The position numbers and the translations under genes are program-made. The notes beneath the pieces were generated by a model, which had not been told where the DNA came from, did not search any database, and saw nothing but the letters and a program-made list of their open reading frames with translations. A stretch of 64,000 bases of DNA from Callorhinus ursinus (Eukaryota > Chordata > Mammalia > Carnivora > Otariidae): NCBI RefSeq assembly GCF_003265705.1, contig NW_020313005.1:17552109-17616108 (forward strand), read 5' to 3'. Shown here in pieces: positions 47,806 to 61,190 of the stretch (its first letter is position 1; every line of letters begins with the position of its first letter).

Positions 47806-48450
47806 GTTAATTGAGCACTCATTACATGCCAAACCCTATACTGGGCATTAGGGATAGATTAGTGAATAAAACAGACAAAAGTTTTGCCCTTAGGGAGGTT
47901 ACACCTTAAAGTGGGGAGACAGATAAATAAAGGAAATACAAAAATATACAGTACAGAAATAGTGATACATGCTGAGAGGCAAGGAGAGACAGTAGGGTAG
48001 CAGTTCTGTGATGGAAGGATAAATTGATACAGGAAGCTCAGAAAAGATCTACAGAGGTGACATTTGAGATAAAAACTAAATAAAATGAGGAAGTGAACCA
48101 TGTAGATATCTGGGGAAGGACTATTTCATGCAGTAACAGAAAGTGCAAAGGTCCTGGGGCAAGATCTGCATGGTACATCCGAAGAACACACAGGGAGGAA
48201 ATATGGATGGAACAGAATGCTCAGAGAGAAGAGATGGAGGAAATAAAGCCAGGGAGATCATGCAGGTTTGTTCTCTAAATGAGATGGGAGACAGCTGCAG
48301 GATTTGGTGCCGTGGAGTGACAAAATGCAGCTTTAGTAAGATCAGTCTGGGTGCTGTGCCACTAACAGGATGAATCAGGGCTGAGGGGTGGCAGGCTGTT
48401 ATTAGGCTATTGCAAAAAATCCAGGCAGGAGAAGAGAATGCATTGGACCA
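47806..48450 (-). repeat. L2 LINE 3' portion, minus strand
   Basis: Reverse-complement L2: 'GAGCACTCATTACATGCC', 'GAATAAAACAGACAAAAGTT', 'GAGGTGACATTTGAGATAAA', 'GAACCATGTAGATATCTGGG', 'CAGAAAGTGCAAAGGTCCTG', 'GATCATGCAGG' and 'GGCTATTGCAAAAAATCCAG'. This is one of the best-preserved L2 copies in the window, sense with respect to NTM. Confidence 0.85.
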
Positions 48451-48499
48451 GGTAAGCATTAAATAAGTACCAGTTTCCTGTCCCTTAACAAGAGAATAC

Positions 48500-50090
48500 C
48501 ACATTCTCTAATTTGAATTCTATGAGATTCCTAATGATCCATGATGTTATGCTTCCACCACAAAAGAGATAAACGTCTTAGGATGAACTCTATCCTTTTA
48601 GTGTTGGCACCCAAAAAGGGCAGCGATAGACTGAATGAGCAGGCGCCTTGAATATGACATGCTGGGGATGGGAGGGGATGGGAGCTGGGGGGAAGGAGCT
48701 GAGAAAAGTGATAGACAAGTCCCGGGCAGAAAGGGGATGGAATCTGCAATCACAGGTTAAGTCCAAGAGGAGGGGTGGCAACCCAGGAGACATCCAGAGA
48801 GATAATAAGCTGGGAGAGAACGGCAGGGGCTAGGCTTTGGAGAGGAAAGAACACTCACGTTCAAGGTGAGGAGAATACTGGGCATCAGGCCAACTGGGCA
48901 TCAGCCAGAGGCGATCCCTCAGCACAATGTCCGGCAGGTCCCTCTTTCCCCGGGACTTCAGACCAAAGAGTGCCAAGAAACTCCCAAGGACCCGGCACAT
49001 GGAGGAGAAGGGACAGGGGCCTGGGCAGGTGGCAGGTTTGCATATGTGGGGCACATCGCGAGGCTGCTGAGGAAGAAATCCATTGGGCTACGATGGGGGG
49101 GGGGGGGCTGCTGTCCTGCAGACACACCTGAAAGAAATTATTTTGCCATTCCTTCCCTCCGCACCTCTCCCCCCGCCCCCCGGCCATGGCCAGCTATAGA
49201 CACTCGCAGGCAGGGAGACAGTAGGTGGAGGGCAAAGGGACAGAGTGCTGATTGCTCACTGCACATGCCTGGGTGGGCTTCGATCTGGGTTAAAGCCCAC
49301 CAGTTTGAAGCTTCTCTACCCAGTCTCAGCCTTACTAATAGGTACCCAGAGAGCAAGGCCAGGACTCTGCAGCTGTTGGTAGATTCAACTCAGTCACTTG
49401 CTTCAGTGCTAAGAGTTTCCAGTTTAGAGTTCCTGAAAAGTTTCTGCACTGTGACTAGTCAAACATGATCTCCCTGCTTTCTCCCTTCCTCCACTCAAAA
49501 TATTTATACTCATTTTTTTCCTTGAAATCTACCTGCTCCTGTTCTAATAAAACTGCTCGGACGGCAGTTGCTATCCAACGGCAGCCCCAAACCCCTCTAT
49601 TCTCTATCAAGGCCTGCACCCCCACAGCCTTCCACCATCCAATCTCCAATCTTAGAAGGCACCTCAGAGATGTTGCCTCTAAATGAGGCCTTCGAATGTG
49701 GGCAGCTTGAACCCCCACAGAACACTAGTTCTGACCAAACACAGAAGATCCCGGGTTTTCCCTCCTTCTGGGTGCTTCCCTCTTGCCCGGTTGCTCTACC
49801 AGACCCTCCAAAGTATCATAAACCCCACGGCAGGCACCCACCACAGGGCTGGGAGTGAGTTTCGAGGGGCACCAGGTGGACTCATACCTGGGTGTATCAT
49901 TACCACCCTGCCTCTAGGGGTGAGGAGATGAGTATCTGAAGGCTCTTGAGAGCTTGTTTGGAAGTTCCAGCAGGTAAATGAAGCTACCTGTACTTTCTTG
50001 GTTAAAGAATAGTTGTCTCAATGGAAAGCCCACCTGTTTCGACAGATAAAGCTGGTGGCAATGGCTTAGTGCACCAGGCTGACTAATGAA
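48500..50090. other. Unique, GC-richer intronic block with a long open frame
   Basis: No known repeat or exon was identified. A plus-strand frame of 200 codons (48866-49468) is the longest in the window. Its product is rich in Pro, Arg, Ser and Gly, has no recognisable domain, and is overlapped by opposing frames. A poly-G run of 13 lies inside it at 49095-49107. I do not call a gene. Confidence 0.5.
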
Positions 50091-50099
50091 ATGAGCAAA

Positions 50100-50230
50100 T
50101 CATCTCCCCACTCCTTGTCTAGTTAGCAGATATGCCCACGATCATGAAGCTAAAATGAGGAGAGCCAGGGAGTGAACCCACATCCTCAGGCTCCTAAGCA
50201 TGAACTCTATCCATGACACCATTCCCATAT
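50100..50230 (-). repeat. MIR SINE fragment, minus strand
   Basis: 'AGCCAGGGAGTGAACCCACA', 'TCCTCAGGCTCCTAAGCATG' and 'ACTCTATCCATGACACCATT' follow the reverse MIR layout. Confidence 0.65.
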
Positions 50231-50824
50231 AAGCTGCGGTGGTTCTTGCCTTCCTTTCCTAAAGAAAGTAAGCCTATAAGTGGTGTTCAGGAGGAAATGA
50301 GGATAAGACTCCTATAAATCACTTTCCAAACCAGGCTGAGGATTGTGACTTGCTGATTCTGGGGCACATTTGAACAGAAGGTTCCCTGGCGTTCTATTGC
50401 CAACACCTAAAAACTCAGCTGTGCGTCAGGCCATGCTCTGGAGAGAAAGGGCTTTCCCATCTGGTGACCCTCTTTTGCTGCAGGTCTTCAGTCAAAACCA
50501 GTCAGTTAGGCCAGATTGTGAATAAAACCATTTTTTGAAATATTTTATAATCTAGTTGTGCCAACTACAGACAAGTCTAATCTGAGGATATAGATTTATA
50601 CCAGATTTTCTGCTCAAAACTATTGAGTACCATACCACAGATTTGTATGGCCATCTTTTATTCATCTTCTGGTTTCTGTAGCTTTAAATTATATCATTCA
50701 CATTTTGAAGCCACTTTGTCTAAAATAAAACTGTAAATTTTTCTTAAAGATGAACAAACAAAATTAAATATCTGCATGGTGATACAAAAGGAGAGCAGGA
50801 TGTTTTAAGAAGGTTATTACCATA

Positions 50825-50995
50825 AGAGTCAAACTCCAAGCTTCTAGTTTTGCTTCTGCTACTAATTAGCTGTGTGACTTTGAAAAATTCACTTAACCTC
50901 TCTGAACTTGTGTTCTCTCATCTTAAAAAAAAAAAAAGAAGGGAGGATTAGACTGTGTGATGTTTTAAATTCTTTCCAGATTAAACATGTAATTT
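50825..50995 (+). repeat. MIR SINE
   Basis: 'CTAATTAGCTGTGTGACTTT', 'CACTTAACCTCTCTGAACTT' and 'GTGTTCTCTCATCTTAAAA' match the MIR core. An A run has expanded at 50926-50938. Confidence 0.9.
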
Positions 50996-52794
50996 ACCTC
51001 TGGCACTCACTGATCATGGAGGAAAGGACTGCCTACTTAACCCAGTTTTCACTTTGAGTTTAGGGTCAGGATGAGTTCTAGGTAAAGCAGAGAGTCACCA
51101 TCTCTCCCAAATGGAAGTCCTCTCCCTCCCTGGTAACACAAAGAAGTCACAAAATACCCCCCATACTTTCTCACGGCACATCTTCCTGGCAAATCCTTCC
51201 ATCAACTGATTCTACACAAAACTCTCAAAACCGCTGACTTATTATTTACTGTTGACTTATTAGTGACCAACCAAAGGACTGTTTTACGGTTGTTCCTCAG
51301 TGGCAACTTTCTAATCCCTGGTTTCCATGTTTTCTTTATTTTCATCTGAGCCTCTCACTGAGCCCACATCCTGCCCCATGGTCTTCTCTCCTTTAAGTTT
51401 ATGCTATGGAATTTAACTCTTTATAATATTAATCCCATCAAAACTTACATTCACACTTATGATGGTAAGTGTTCTAAAGGCATGACTGTACTAGGAAATC
51501 ATGTATCTGTGGGGAGAGAGATTATAGATATAATATTCTTACATATCATCTGCCCCTCCCCACACCAGCTTCCCTATAGAACAGTGATTTCCCAAAGGGG
51601 TGGGAGGCATGGAGGTTGGTCAATGCTTACCTCATATTCACAAAGTGATGGGGAGTTTATAAACAGGAATCGTATGGCATTAAGCATAGAAGATGCTTCC
51701 AAACAGAACTGTTTTGAATTTTTACTGAATTGGACTGTTTTGACTACATTCGGCCAAACATCTGTTTGACTGTCACATGTATGTATGAAGGATGTCTGTC
51801 ACTGTCTTATGGATGAACACTTGTTCACTATAATGATGTGATTATGGATTTTTGATAAAGCCATAGCATTATTCTGCTCAAATGTGGTTCCTTGGTGCTT
51901 GTGCTGAGTGGAGAGGGTGGGTCTGATAAAAGACTCATTTTAGATCAGTGGTCTGTTTACACTGTGGCCCTTGGTCTTGCACTGTGAGCTTTTCTTACTA
52001 TGGCCAACGATTGCTGAAAGACAGCCCAAGATATCCAAGTGCAAACACTTAAGAAATACACAGAGCCCAAGTTAGCAGAGTGCACTGGCAGAGCACAAAC
52101 CCGGGCCTGGGTGTTACTCAGTTATGAAAGGGCAGAAAACAAACACTGCCTGGGGCATCACATTCTGTTTGAAATGTACGGGCAGTCCAACAACTGCCCA
52201 AACATTTGGCGACATTCAGGGATCCTCCAGAAGAAAATTGGAAAACTTACCAGGCACCTAACCCAGTGCCTGATAATATTTTATCTAAGCCTAACTCTGG
52301 ACTTGAGGAACGTGCACAATCGCAGAGTTTAATAACCCACCGATGGATCACAGGGATAGAAGAGAGGAGGTCAGAGCAGAGAAAATCCACCCCTCGGTCC
52401 AAGGTCCTTTCCACCAGACCAACAAAGAGCCTGATGTACATTTCCACCTCCTGAAGCCAAAGACTGAGTTGTCTAGCCTGGGATCTAATTAGAGGGGTCC
52501 ATGGGCTCCTCCTCTCCTGGAAGATGGAGTCATGCTATCTGCAGTCAGGAGCTCTGCCTGGGATGGGTTGAGTTAGAAATGCCTGAGCAGCTGTCCACGT
52601 GCTCTGTGCTGTCACAAAGTACAAATGTGTCTGGTGGCTAAGACTCTGCGGCTAAACCCACAGTGAATGCCAGCTCCATTAGTATGGCAGGTGAGCAATC
52701 TATTAGGAAATCGAAGTCCCCTCCCTCATTATAGGAAAATAAATGAGCTGTGTCTGATGGGGAGCCAGGAGACGGAGGAGAAATTCTTTTATAA

Positions 52795-52975
52795 AGAGAA
52801 GCAATGGGCTTTGGAATCAGACAGCTGTAGATTTGAATCGTGGCCCTGGTGCACACAAATTGGATGGCTATGAGGAACTGCTTTAAACTTCGTTGAGGTT
52901 TCTCATCTGTAAAATGGGCAAAAATAATGCTTGTGTCGTAGGAATGTGAGGCTTAAGAGACACCAAGTGAGCCGA
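52795..52975 (+). repeat. MIR SINE
   Basis: 'GGGCTTTGGAATCAGACAGC', 'TAGATTTGAATCGTGGCCC', 'TTTCTCATCTGTAAAATGGG' and 'GTCGTAGGAATGTGAGG' are typical MIR segments. Confidence 0.9.
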
Positions 52976-55870
52976 AGGGCCAGCCCTATAAGTGACCTAT
53001 AGTGAGAGTTTGGAAATGGTATGGCCAGTTCTCCAGGGGCCTGAGGTCTGAACTGCTCAGGAGTTGGAGGACCAGTCCCAGAGTCCTCCCCTGGTCCCCT
53101 TGCTGCCCCACCACACCTCCCTTCTGCAGGGTGCTGCTCATGCTCAGCTGCACCTGCTCATGTTCTCACCCTCTGGGAGCACCATGCAACTTGGGCTGTT
53201 CCCAGGCCTCACAAAAGTCCTTTTCTCCCCAACTCCTCACTTTCTCTCTATAGCCAGGAGTGCTTGAGGATACAGTCAAAGCTTGGAGAGACTTAGACCC
53301 ACCACAAGTTCTTCTTTTATTATTTCCTTCTTGCAAGGTGAGAGAGGACAACGTCTCAGAATGAAAGATTCTCCTCCATGCCCTCTCTCAGCAGAGGCCC
53401 TAATTCATTTTTCATGGCCCCTTGCAGTGACAAAAGCCGCTGCTTTCTCTCTTGTAAGCGTGCTCCATGCAATAAGTCAAAGCTGATGTGCATTTTCCCC
53501 CTGGGTGCCAGAGCGCGCTTTGATTTAATTTGCCCTGTTGTTTGGCACAGAGCCTTTGCCAGCGAGTTTCTTCACAGACCTGGGGAGACAGGGCCCTGAC
53601 AGCGATGGGGCACAGTGACAGATGGGGTTCAGTGGGTAGTGTTTAAATACTTTGCTGCAATGATAAAAGAAACGTTGGAGAGTGACAGATGCTCCTGCAG
53701 AAAGTCAGCCAGACAAACACACACAGCCCGTTTATGGGAGCTGAGGCCGTGACGATGACAACATGGGTCCGTGGGAGGCTTGCCCACTTTCATTCAGCTG
53801 GAGTCAGCAGGTGTCACAGGTGAGCTGTGGGCTTCAGAGACTTTGGTGGATGAACCCATCTTGGCCTCTCCTGTAGTCATGGAGGCCCATCTGGAGGGGC
53901 TTTGTACAGACACAGACATGCTGCATTTATACCACTTTCACACTCCCCACCTGTGACCATGCCATGCCTGGTAGTACAGGCCCAGGAGAAAAACCAACAT
54001 AGTAGGAGTCAGGCTGGATTCAGAAAGCATCCCTATTTAAGAATGCCTGGAGTAAAAATGATGTGGTGAGCCGTGAATGCACAGAAAGGCAAAAGGAGTC
54101 AGAAAAGCAGGCAGAGTTATGCAACGTAAAGGTGGAAAGCAACGGATGGGCTGTGCCAGATCATCTAGGCAAGCACACAGGTGATAGAAGCCCGACGCTG
54201 CAGTGGCCTGGGGCGCTGATGACTTTAAGATCTGGTCAACTCGCTTTGCCTGCAAACTCTGTGATCACCAGCAGCCAGAGGGAAACACTGGACACCTGGC
54301 CCTATGGATTCCTAATGCTATAGTAGTATTCATTACTGGGAATCATTAGTGCTGTCTTCCTCAATGAACGGCTGTCCATGGAGGGACCCCACTGTGGCGT
54401 GGAAAAGAATACAAGGCATCAATCACATTGGAAGCTTAGTGTGTGTGTGCAAGAAAACATCACAGCAGATGATTATTGGGAACCCACCATACCCATGGCC
54501 TTGACCGAATTGTCCACATTTACCTTCTGGGATGGAGTGAGTGTAAATGTGGTGCAGGGGAGAGAAGAGAAGGCGAGGGTGTTTTATTTTTAGTAGGGGA
54601 AGGTTCACTGAGTATGTTCAGTTTCTCTTATTCCTTGGTTTTAATTTTTTGGGCAGATTTGAGGGTGATCTGGACTCTCTAGAGAAGCATGGTAGAGACG
54701 CACACTGGACACCAGCTTGTTGGTGGTGGGGGTGAGCTTAGAACAAAAGTAACAAGATGGCATCAGACCAGGGAAGGGAAAGGCTGCCTGGAAGGGAGAT
54801 GGGGCACCCAGCTGGGAACGGACAGCTGAGCAGAGAGGGCAGCAAATAGTACTGAGCTGTCTGCAGTCAGGAGTCAGCAGCTGAAAGTTGAAGGGGACTC
54901 AGGTGCTGCAGCAGACTGGAGAAGGCACGTCAGAAAGGAGTCTGTTTGCTTGCTTACCTGTTGCAAATTTAACAGCTGCGAAACTCACCACCCCCTCTGC
55001 CTCCTCTCTCCTGACCTTTCACTCTGAAAGGTGAACTGAGATTTGCCTCTTGGCATTTTCCGGATTTTGTTTTACAGCTAATCAAATAGGCATTAACCAC
55101 CTGGGAGCCAAGAAGCTGAGTTCCCTTGAGCAACTGAGTTACACCTTGACCTTCTGAGGGTACAGATGGAACACTGGCAGAACCTCTTATGGAGGAATCA
55201 CTGAAAGGGTTTAATTAGGGACATTTTTAGCAGTCTGGGACTCAAGCCTATCATGTCATCTTGTGAAAATGAAGTTTGGGTTATAGTGAAGGCAAGCTAA
55301 AGAGAGCATGGACAAAAAGATAAAAGAAGAGTTAGTGAAGAAGGTCGGAGCAGAGCCAAAGGGACCAAAGACAACAAGAAAAGGCAAGCTCTAATTCATC
55401 CCGACAAATGCCTGTTACTTTTGTGTCCTCACCTCCACATCAGGTTCCAGAAATGAGGCTGCAGGCCGTGGGCTGTGGTAGTTGCTCTCAGTGTGGTTGT
55501 CACAACTGGGAGGTGGGTGCTAGTGGCATGTAGTGAACAGAACGCAGGGATGCTGCTAAATACAATACACGGGACACCCCCCACACACACACACACAGAA
55601 GAAAGGACCACCTGGCCCCAAATGTCAATAGTGCTGAGGCTGACAATCCCCAGGTGATAGATCCAAGTGCAAGCCAGACGATGTTCACCCAACTGGAAAC
55701 CCATCTAAATGCACTGGAGGAGGAAGTCCTGGTTCCCTTCAACCCACCAGCCACTGGCCTTTCTGTGGCACATGGAAAATAGTAACAGAGGTCAGGAGAG
55801 ATGGAGGGGCTCCCACACAAACGGCAGAGGGATGGGGAAGCATCTTAAGGCAAGAAATGGGTGTTCTTTA

Positions 55871-56088
55871 TTTTTTTAACTTTTTTTTTTATTTTTTAAA
55901 GATTTCATTTATTCATTCGAGAGAGAGTGAAAGAGAGAGAGCATGAATGGTGGGGGAACAGAGGGAGAGGGAGAAGCAGTCTCCCCACAGAGCAGGGAGC
56001 CTGACTTGGGGCTTGATCCCAGGACCCCGAGATCATGACCTGAGCCAAAGGCAGTTGCTTAACTGACTGAGGCAGCCAGGCGCTCCAT
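55871..56088 (-). mobile_element. CAN-SINE, minus strand, with 17-bp TSD
   Basis: T-rich tail complement, 'CTTGATCCCAGGACCCCGAG' and head complement 'GACTGAGGCAGCCAGGCGC'. Direct repeats GAAATGGGTGTTCTTTA (55854-55870) and GAAAAGGGTGTTCTTTA (56089-56105) differ at one base. Confidence 0.94.
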
Positions 56089-56764
56089 GAAAAGGGTGTT
56101 CTTTAAAGGAAAAGTCAAAGCAGAAGAGGAATAGTATAAACAAAGGGAAAAGCAAAGGAAGGGGGATGCAGAAAGAATAGCTAAGGGAAAAGGAGGGCAA
56201 CAGTGACTCAGGGAGGACGCCATGGGCAGACGTGTGAAGCAACACTATGGAGACACCGGATGAGCTGGAGAGAGAGACAAAGCGTATTTACAGCGAGGGT
56301 TAGAGAGACGGTGAGCGGAATGAGATGGGTATTCTCAGAGGTATGGGGGGAGAGGAGAAAAAATACAAAACAATAGCTCTAGACAAGGGAGGAGGAGAAA
56401 TCATACAAATAACAGGTAAAACAAGTAAGAGACAAAAAACTGAGGAGAATTAAGAAAAGAAGGGTAAAGGCAGAGGGAAAGAAGCTTCCATGGGAAGAGA
56501 CAGGGCAGAGAGGAACGTGAGTCTACAGCCAGGAGCTGAGCTGAACACTGTCTGTCCGTGGCCCACGGTCAGCTTTATTTGGCAGCTCAAATCTAGAAGC
56601 TGTCGGTGGGCTGGGGGCAGGGGACAGGAACGAAAGGACACACTGTGACAATGAGGCGTTGGGCAGCGTCTGGAGCTGCATTCCAGGCTCTCCTTGGGTT
56701 CATGGCTAGACCTGCAAAGGCTGTCTCATTTCTTCCCACTCTACATTTGAAGGGAATTCAGGAG

Positions 56765-56895
56765 AATCTTGGACAATAAGTAACTCAGCTCCTACTCTGC
56801 TCTGCGCCAGGCACTGTGCTAGGCCCTTGCAAGCACAAGTGAATAGGAGAGTCTTTGTTCTTGATGCCCTCTCATACATGGCATGAGCTATGTCG
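56765..56895 (-). repeat. L2 3'-end fragment, minus strand
   Basis: 'CTGCGCCAGGCACTGTGCTA', 'GGCCCTTGCAAGCACAAGTG' and 'TTGTTCTTGATGCCCTCTCA' are the reverse-complement L2 end. Confidence 0.65.
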
Positions 56896-57064
56896 GTGGT
56901 GGGGATATGGTGGGGGCAGATCCTCATCTTCGTTTTGCAAGTTGAACACTTGGGTAAATCTTAGCCTGATAAAAAGTTTTTGCTCATCTCAATGAGAGAT
57001 GGGGGAGAAAGAGTTGCCATGGGTAAAAAGAACTCTCGACCAGGAACTAGGGTAATTGGTGATG

Positions 57065-57550
57065 ATCCTACTGACACTCACCAGCTGGCCATGTGATCTT
57101 GGGCGAGACATTGCACTTTCTTCAGACTCAGTTTCCTCATTTGCAAATAGAAATGATAATTAGGGCTGGATAATTTTTAGGTTTCTTTTTTTTCCTGGAG
57201 CTAACATTAAATGGTGCTTGTATGTAACTTTAGAAACATTGTGAAATGTATTTGCTTTTTTGAAAATTGTTTTGCTTTGTAAATGTGCCCCATTTGCAGA
57301 CTACCCAAATGACGTAATGTGGTAGGAAAACACTGCATTACAGTCAGTCAGACCTTAGAGCAAATCCTGGCTTAGCCACTGGCCTTGGCTGGGCGCATTA
57401 AATAACAAGCCTGATTCTCAATTTTCTCATCCATGAAATGGGGATATTGCTATCTATCCAGCAGGATCATTGTGAGGATTAGAGGTTATGCATGGATAAA
57501 GCATGTAGGACAAAAGTAGACCCTCTGTATATGGGAATATTTATCATTGT
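57065..57550 (+). repeat. Two MIR SINE copies
   Basis: 57065-57200: 'GCCATGTGATCTTGGGCGAG' and 'ACTCAGTTTCCTCATTTGCA'. 57320-57550: 'CAAATCCTGGCTTAGCCACT', 'TTCTCATCCATGAAATGGGG' and 'GATCATTGTGAGGATTAGAG'. Both are in the same orientation, antisense to NTM. Confidence 0.85.
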
Positions 57551-59029
57551 CAGACAGTAAGCTCTTAGGATATGGGGATGTGTTTCAGGAAGAAAGTTTT
57601 ACTCACAGGTACCATTCTGGAAACATGTGGCTTGACAGAAAATCCCCCAATAGCAGAGGTAAAACAGAGATGGCTATTGCTTCAGGATGAATGGTTTTTT
57701 TCCCCACATTCTAAGTACCCTGCAAGATGTGACTGTAATCAGCATTCTGGAAAGAATGACTTCTTTATTGAATAAGTTTTGGGAAACTTTGGGTTAAACA
57801 GATTAAAGGCAGGGCTACACCATGGATCTCCAAATGCGGAATAGAATGCACACAGTTTTTTAAACTTATTCGACCAAGGTACATTTTCCTTCCTACGGAA
57901 ATATCTATTAACCTCTAAGAGACCATCAATGTTACTCTGAACACAATTTCAGAAATAGGGGTGTACACAGATGCATCCCTTGCTTACCCAGCTTAATGTC
58001 AGTCATGAACAGACCCAAGCACTCATGTACCCAAGCCCGTGTTTCTTATGCATCATTATCAAAGAGTATCCCAAAGCTGCAATAGTCCTTCTGTTTTTCC
58101 AACTGTTAATGAACTTCTTGTTCACAATCACCTACCCACCCACAGCCATGGGGTGAGAGCTTCCATGTAGCTCCCTTTCTCCAGGCTTCCTCACAGAAAA
58201 CTATTGGCCTTTGTTGGGGCCTCCTTTTCCTGCTTCCCTACACTCTGTCCCATTTTTACTCCTTGACCACACCAGGAACTCTGCTCTCAGAAGCGAATGG
58301 GTAGATGGTCTGGGACATCCAGGATGACTAACTGGATTCTGACCCTGACCCTAACTTCAGCTCACTGTTTTGCCTCTGGGGTGTATCTAGCTCATCAAAC
58401 TAAGAATTTGTTAGATGATGCCTGTCAGAAATAAATGAGGAGAATTATCGAGTGTGGAGAGCTGATAGGGAGGCAAGTTGAAAGGCTGGTTACAGGTAGA
58501 TTTCTAATTTTTCATGAGACAGGGAGCAAATGTTAAAATAAAGATGAGGGAATGAAGGTTTGCCAAGTAGAATTGCCACTGAATGACCAGCCCTGGCTGA
58601 GAGAGGGGGACGGGGCCAGTGAGAGGAGGGAGTCTGGGGGCTTTGTGGGACAGATGAGGGTTCCATGAGAGACCCCTTTTGTAGACATGCCACTGGGAAG
58701 GTCACAGCTCCTCAATGCCCCATAGTCTCCATTTGCTCTAGCAGAAGGACAGGGAGAGGCACCACCCTCAGGCCCATGTTCCTTGGTGCTTTCATGATGC
58801 TGGGCTTTGTCACTTTGAGCCTGAAGTCTTCTCTTGGGTAGGGCCAGAGGTAGCTGGAGGTCCTGCCTCTCCTCCTTAGTCTACCTTTGTCGTGTGACTC
58901 TGTCCTCTTTGAGAAGAAAGCAAATTCCAAGCTGGTAAATATGTAGTAGGCTTGGCATCTCTCAAGGCACTTTCATAGACACCATCAAATCAGTAAAAAT
59001 AAAACCCAAAATTTATGATCTTTTTTAAG

Positions 59030-59165
59030 CTTTGCAATAACCCCTTGAGGAAGGCAGTTCAGGTTATTGTCTCCCCTTTTCACATGTGAGGAAACTGAAG
59101 GTCAGAAAGATAAAAACAGCCAGTGGATACTGGAGTGTAATCCACATGCCTTCCTCTCTCCGGGA
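59030..59165 (-). repeat. MIR-like fragment, minus strand
   Basis: 'ATAACCCCTTGAGGAAGG', 'TTTTCACATGTGAGGAAACT' and 'GAAGGTCAGAAAGATAAA' match the reverse MIR core. Confidence 0.65.
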
Positions 59166-59954
59166 GAGTAAACTCATCCTCACGTAAATAAGTTTTAGCA
59201 TGTGGATAGAAAGCTGATATGGGTTGTAGGTTAAGAAAATACCGATCATCTTATTTCTGGAAAGGGCAGATTAGCTTATCAGCCAGCTCTCCTATTGAAA
59301 ACACCTGAAAGAGCTGAATAAAACATATTTACAGCCTTCTTGAAAGCACCATAGAGTGTCCTTCCTTGTGTGGATTTACCAAATCCTAAATTAAAGGGAA
59401 AACAGAACTCAAGGGGCAGTTGTCCCCTACTTAAGGGCCTTTGCTGAGTCAGGCAGATTTGAACCTTTGGCAAAAGTCCAGGGGATAGGAAATCAAAGCC
59501 CAAGACCCTTTTAAAGTGGGAGCATCTATGAGGACAACCTCTCTACAATAAGTTGAGACTTCAGAAGGCTGCATCCCCAAGATGAGACTGAGCATCCCTT
59601 CTAAGAGTCTGCAGTATGGTTTGAATTACCTGGGCTATCTGGGGGACCAGAAGAACCTTAACTCAGTTTAAAGTGGTTCTGAACAGAGAGTTCCCCAGCC
59701 ATCTTGCAGACACTAACCAAATCATCTCTGAAGGAAGGTACTATAATCCTAGGTCTCAAATTATTTCAAGTTATCTTTAACACAATGGACATTGCACAGC
59801 AAACCATAACCAGGCACACAAGAAAACAAGACACTAAGAGTGAGAGCAGCATAAGGCAGACAACAAAAAACAGACTAAAAAATATGTTAGTTAATGGAAT
59901 TATGAAACACAGCTATAAGACAGCCATGTTAATTTTATATAAAGAAATAAATCA

Positions 59955-60178
59955 TGATTCATCTTCCCCTCTAATGTACCCCCCTTCAGCTTTCCCTTCC
60001 TTCCCCTAATGTCCTCTGTGCTATTCCTCATGGTCCACATACAGTGATGGGTATTAAGGAGGACACGTGTTGTAATGAGTACTGGGTGTTATACACAAAC
60101 AATGAATCATGGGACACTACATCAAAAACTAATGATGTACTGTATGGTGACTAACTTAATAAAAAATAAATAAAATAA
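59955..60178 (+). mobile_element. Carnivore L1 3' end, truncated
   Basis: L1 3' UTR of the younger carnivore type: 'CTTCCCTTCCTTCCCCTAAT', 'GTCCTCTGTGCTATTCCTCA', 'GTACTGGGTGTTATACACAA', 'CAAACAATGAATCATGGGAC', 'ACTACATCAAAAACTAATGA' and a terminal A-rich AATAAAAAATAAATAAAATA tail. It lacks any coding part. It probably lies within older L1-like DNA on both sides. Target duplications were not clear. Confidence 0.8.
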
Positions 60179-60389
60179 AAATAAACTTTGACTATTAAAA
60201 AAATCACAAACTTGCCATATCTTCATGCAAAATAAAACCAAAAAGAATAAATAGCATATTTGAGGGGAACAATAAAAATAGGACTTCTTCAAATAAAAAA
60301 TACAATAACTGAGACGAAAAATACCAATGGAAAGGCTTAAAAGATAAGACACAGCTGAAGAGATGATACGTTAACTAAAATAAATAAAT

Positions 60390-61190
60390 AAGAAAAAAAT
60401 TATCCAGTAAGTAAAAAGACAGAGAATGTAAACGAATGAAAAAGGGACAAAGATAGAAGGAGGAGATCTAGCACACGTTTATAAGGAATCCCAGAAGGAG
60501 AGGGGAAAGGAGAATGGGACACAAGGCAGTGTTTGAAGACCTATGGCTGAGAATTTTTCAGAACTAATGCAAACATCAATCAGCAAATTCAAGAATACCA
60601 ACAAATCCCAAGCAAAATTAAAAAGAAAAAAGAAAAGACATCTATACCTAAGGTAGAGACAGCGTGGTGAAATGACAAACAAAAACACAGAAAAAGTCTT
60701 AAAAAATAATAAGGATTGTTGGAGGTGGGAGAGAAAAAATAAATTTCATGGAAGCAAAAATGAGATTGACAACTGACTCCATAATAATAATGTTGAAAGT
60801 CAAAAGACCCTTAGTAGCTAGGGGGAAAAACAACAATAACAATAGCCTTCCAACGCAAAATTCTCTACTCAGAAAATATACCTTTCAGAAATCAGGGAAA
60901 AATAAGTCATTTTCACTACTCAAAAACTGGGAAATATACCAGCCGCAGATGTAGGTATCTAAGAAGTTTCTAAGAAGAAACTTTTAAAGAAGCAGGAAAA
61001 AAAAATCCCACATGGAGGTGCAATGAGTAAAAAAAGAAAAAGATATGATAAAGGAAAACTATATAAAACAATACTTTAAAATATGTTCTTAATTAAACTG
61101 CATGCCAGCAATGGCGATGAAGTCAGAATGGGGACAGATGAATTAAAATACCCTGACATCCTTGGACTATCACAAAGGAAGGTAATTATA
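60390..61190 (+). mobile_element. Old L1 (L1M/HAL1-like) fragment
   Basis: Order matches an old L1 5' or ORF1-flanking region: 'GAATCCCAGAAGGAGAGGGG', 'AACATCAATCAGCAAATTCA', 'CAAATCCCAAGCAAAATTAA', 'GATTGACAACTGACTCCATA', 'GTTGAAAGTCAAAAGACCC' and 'AATTCTCTACTCAGAAAATA'. It is decayed with no open frame of note. Confidence 0.65.

Noticed and set aside
49095..49107. Poly-G run as a G-quadruplex
   Set aside because: A single G run without the spaced tracts of a canonical intramolecular quadruplex, more likely a homopolymer with uncertain length.
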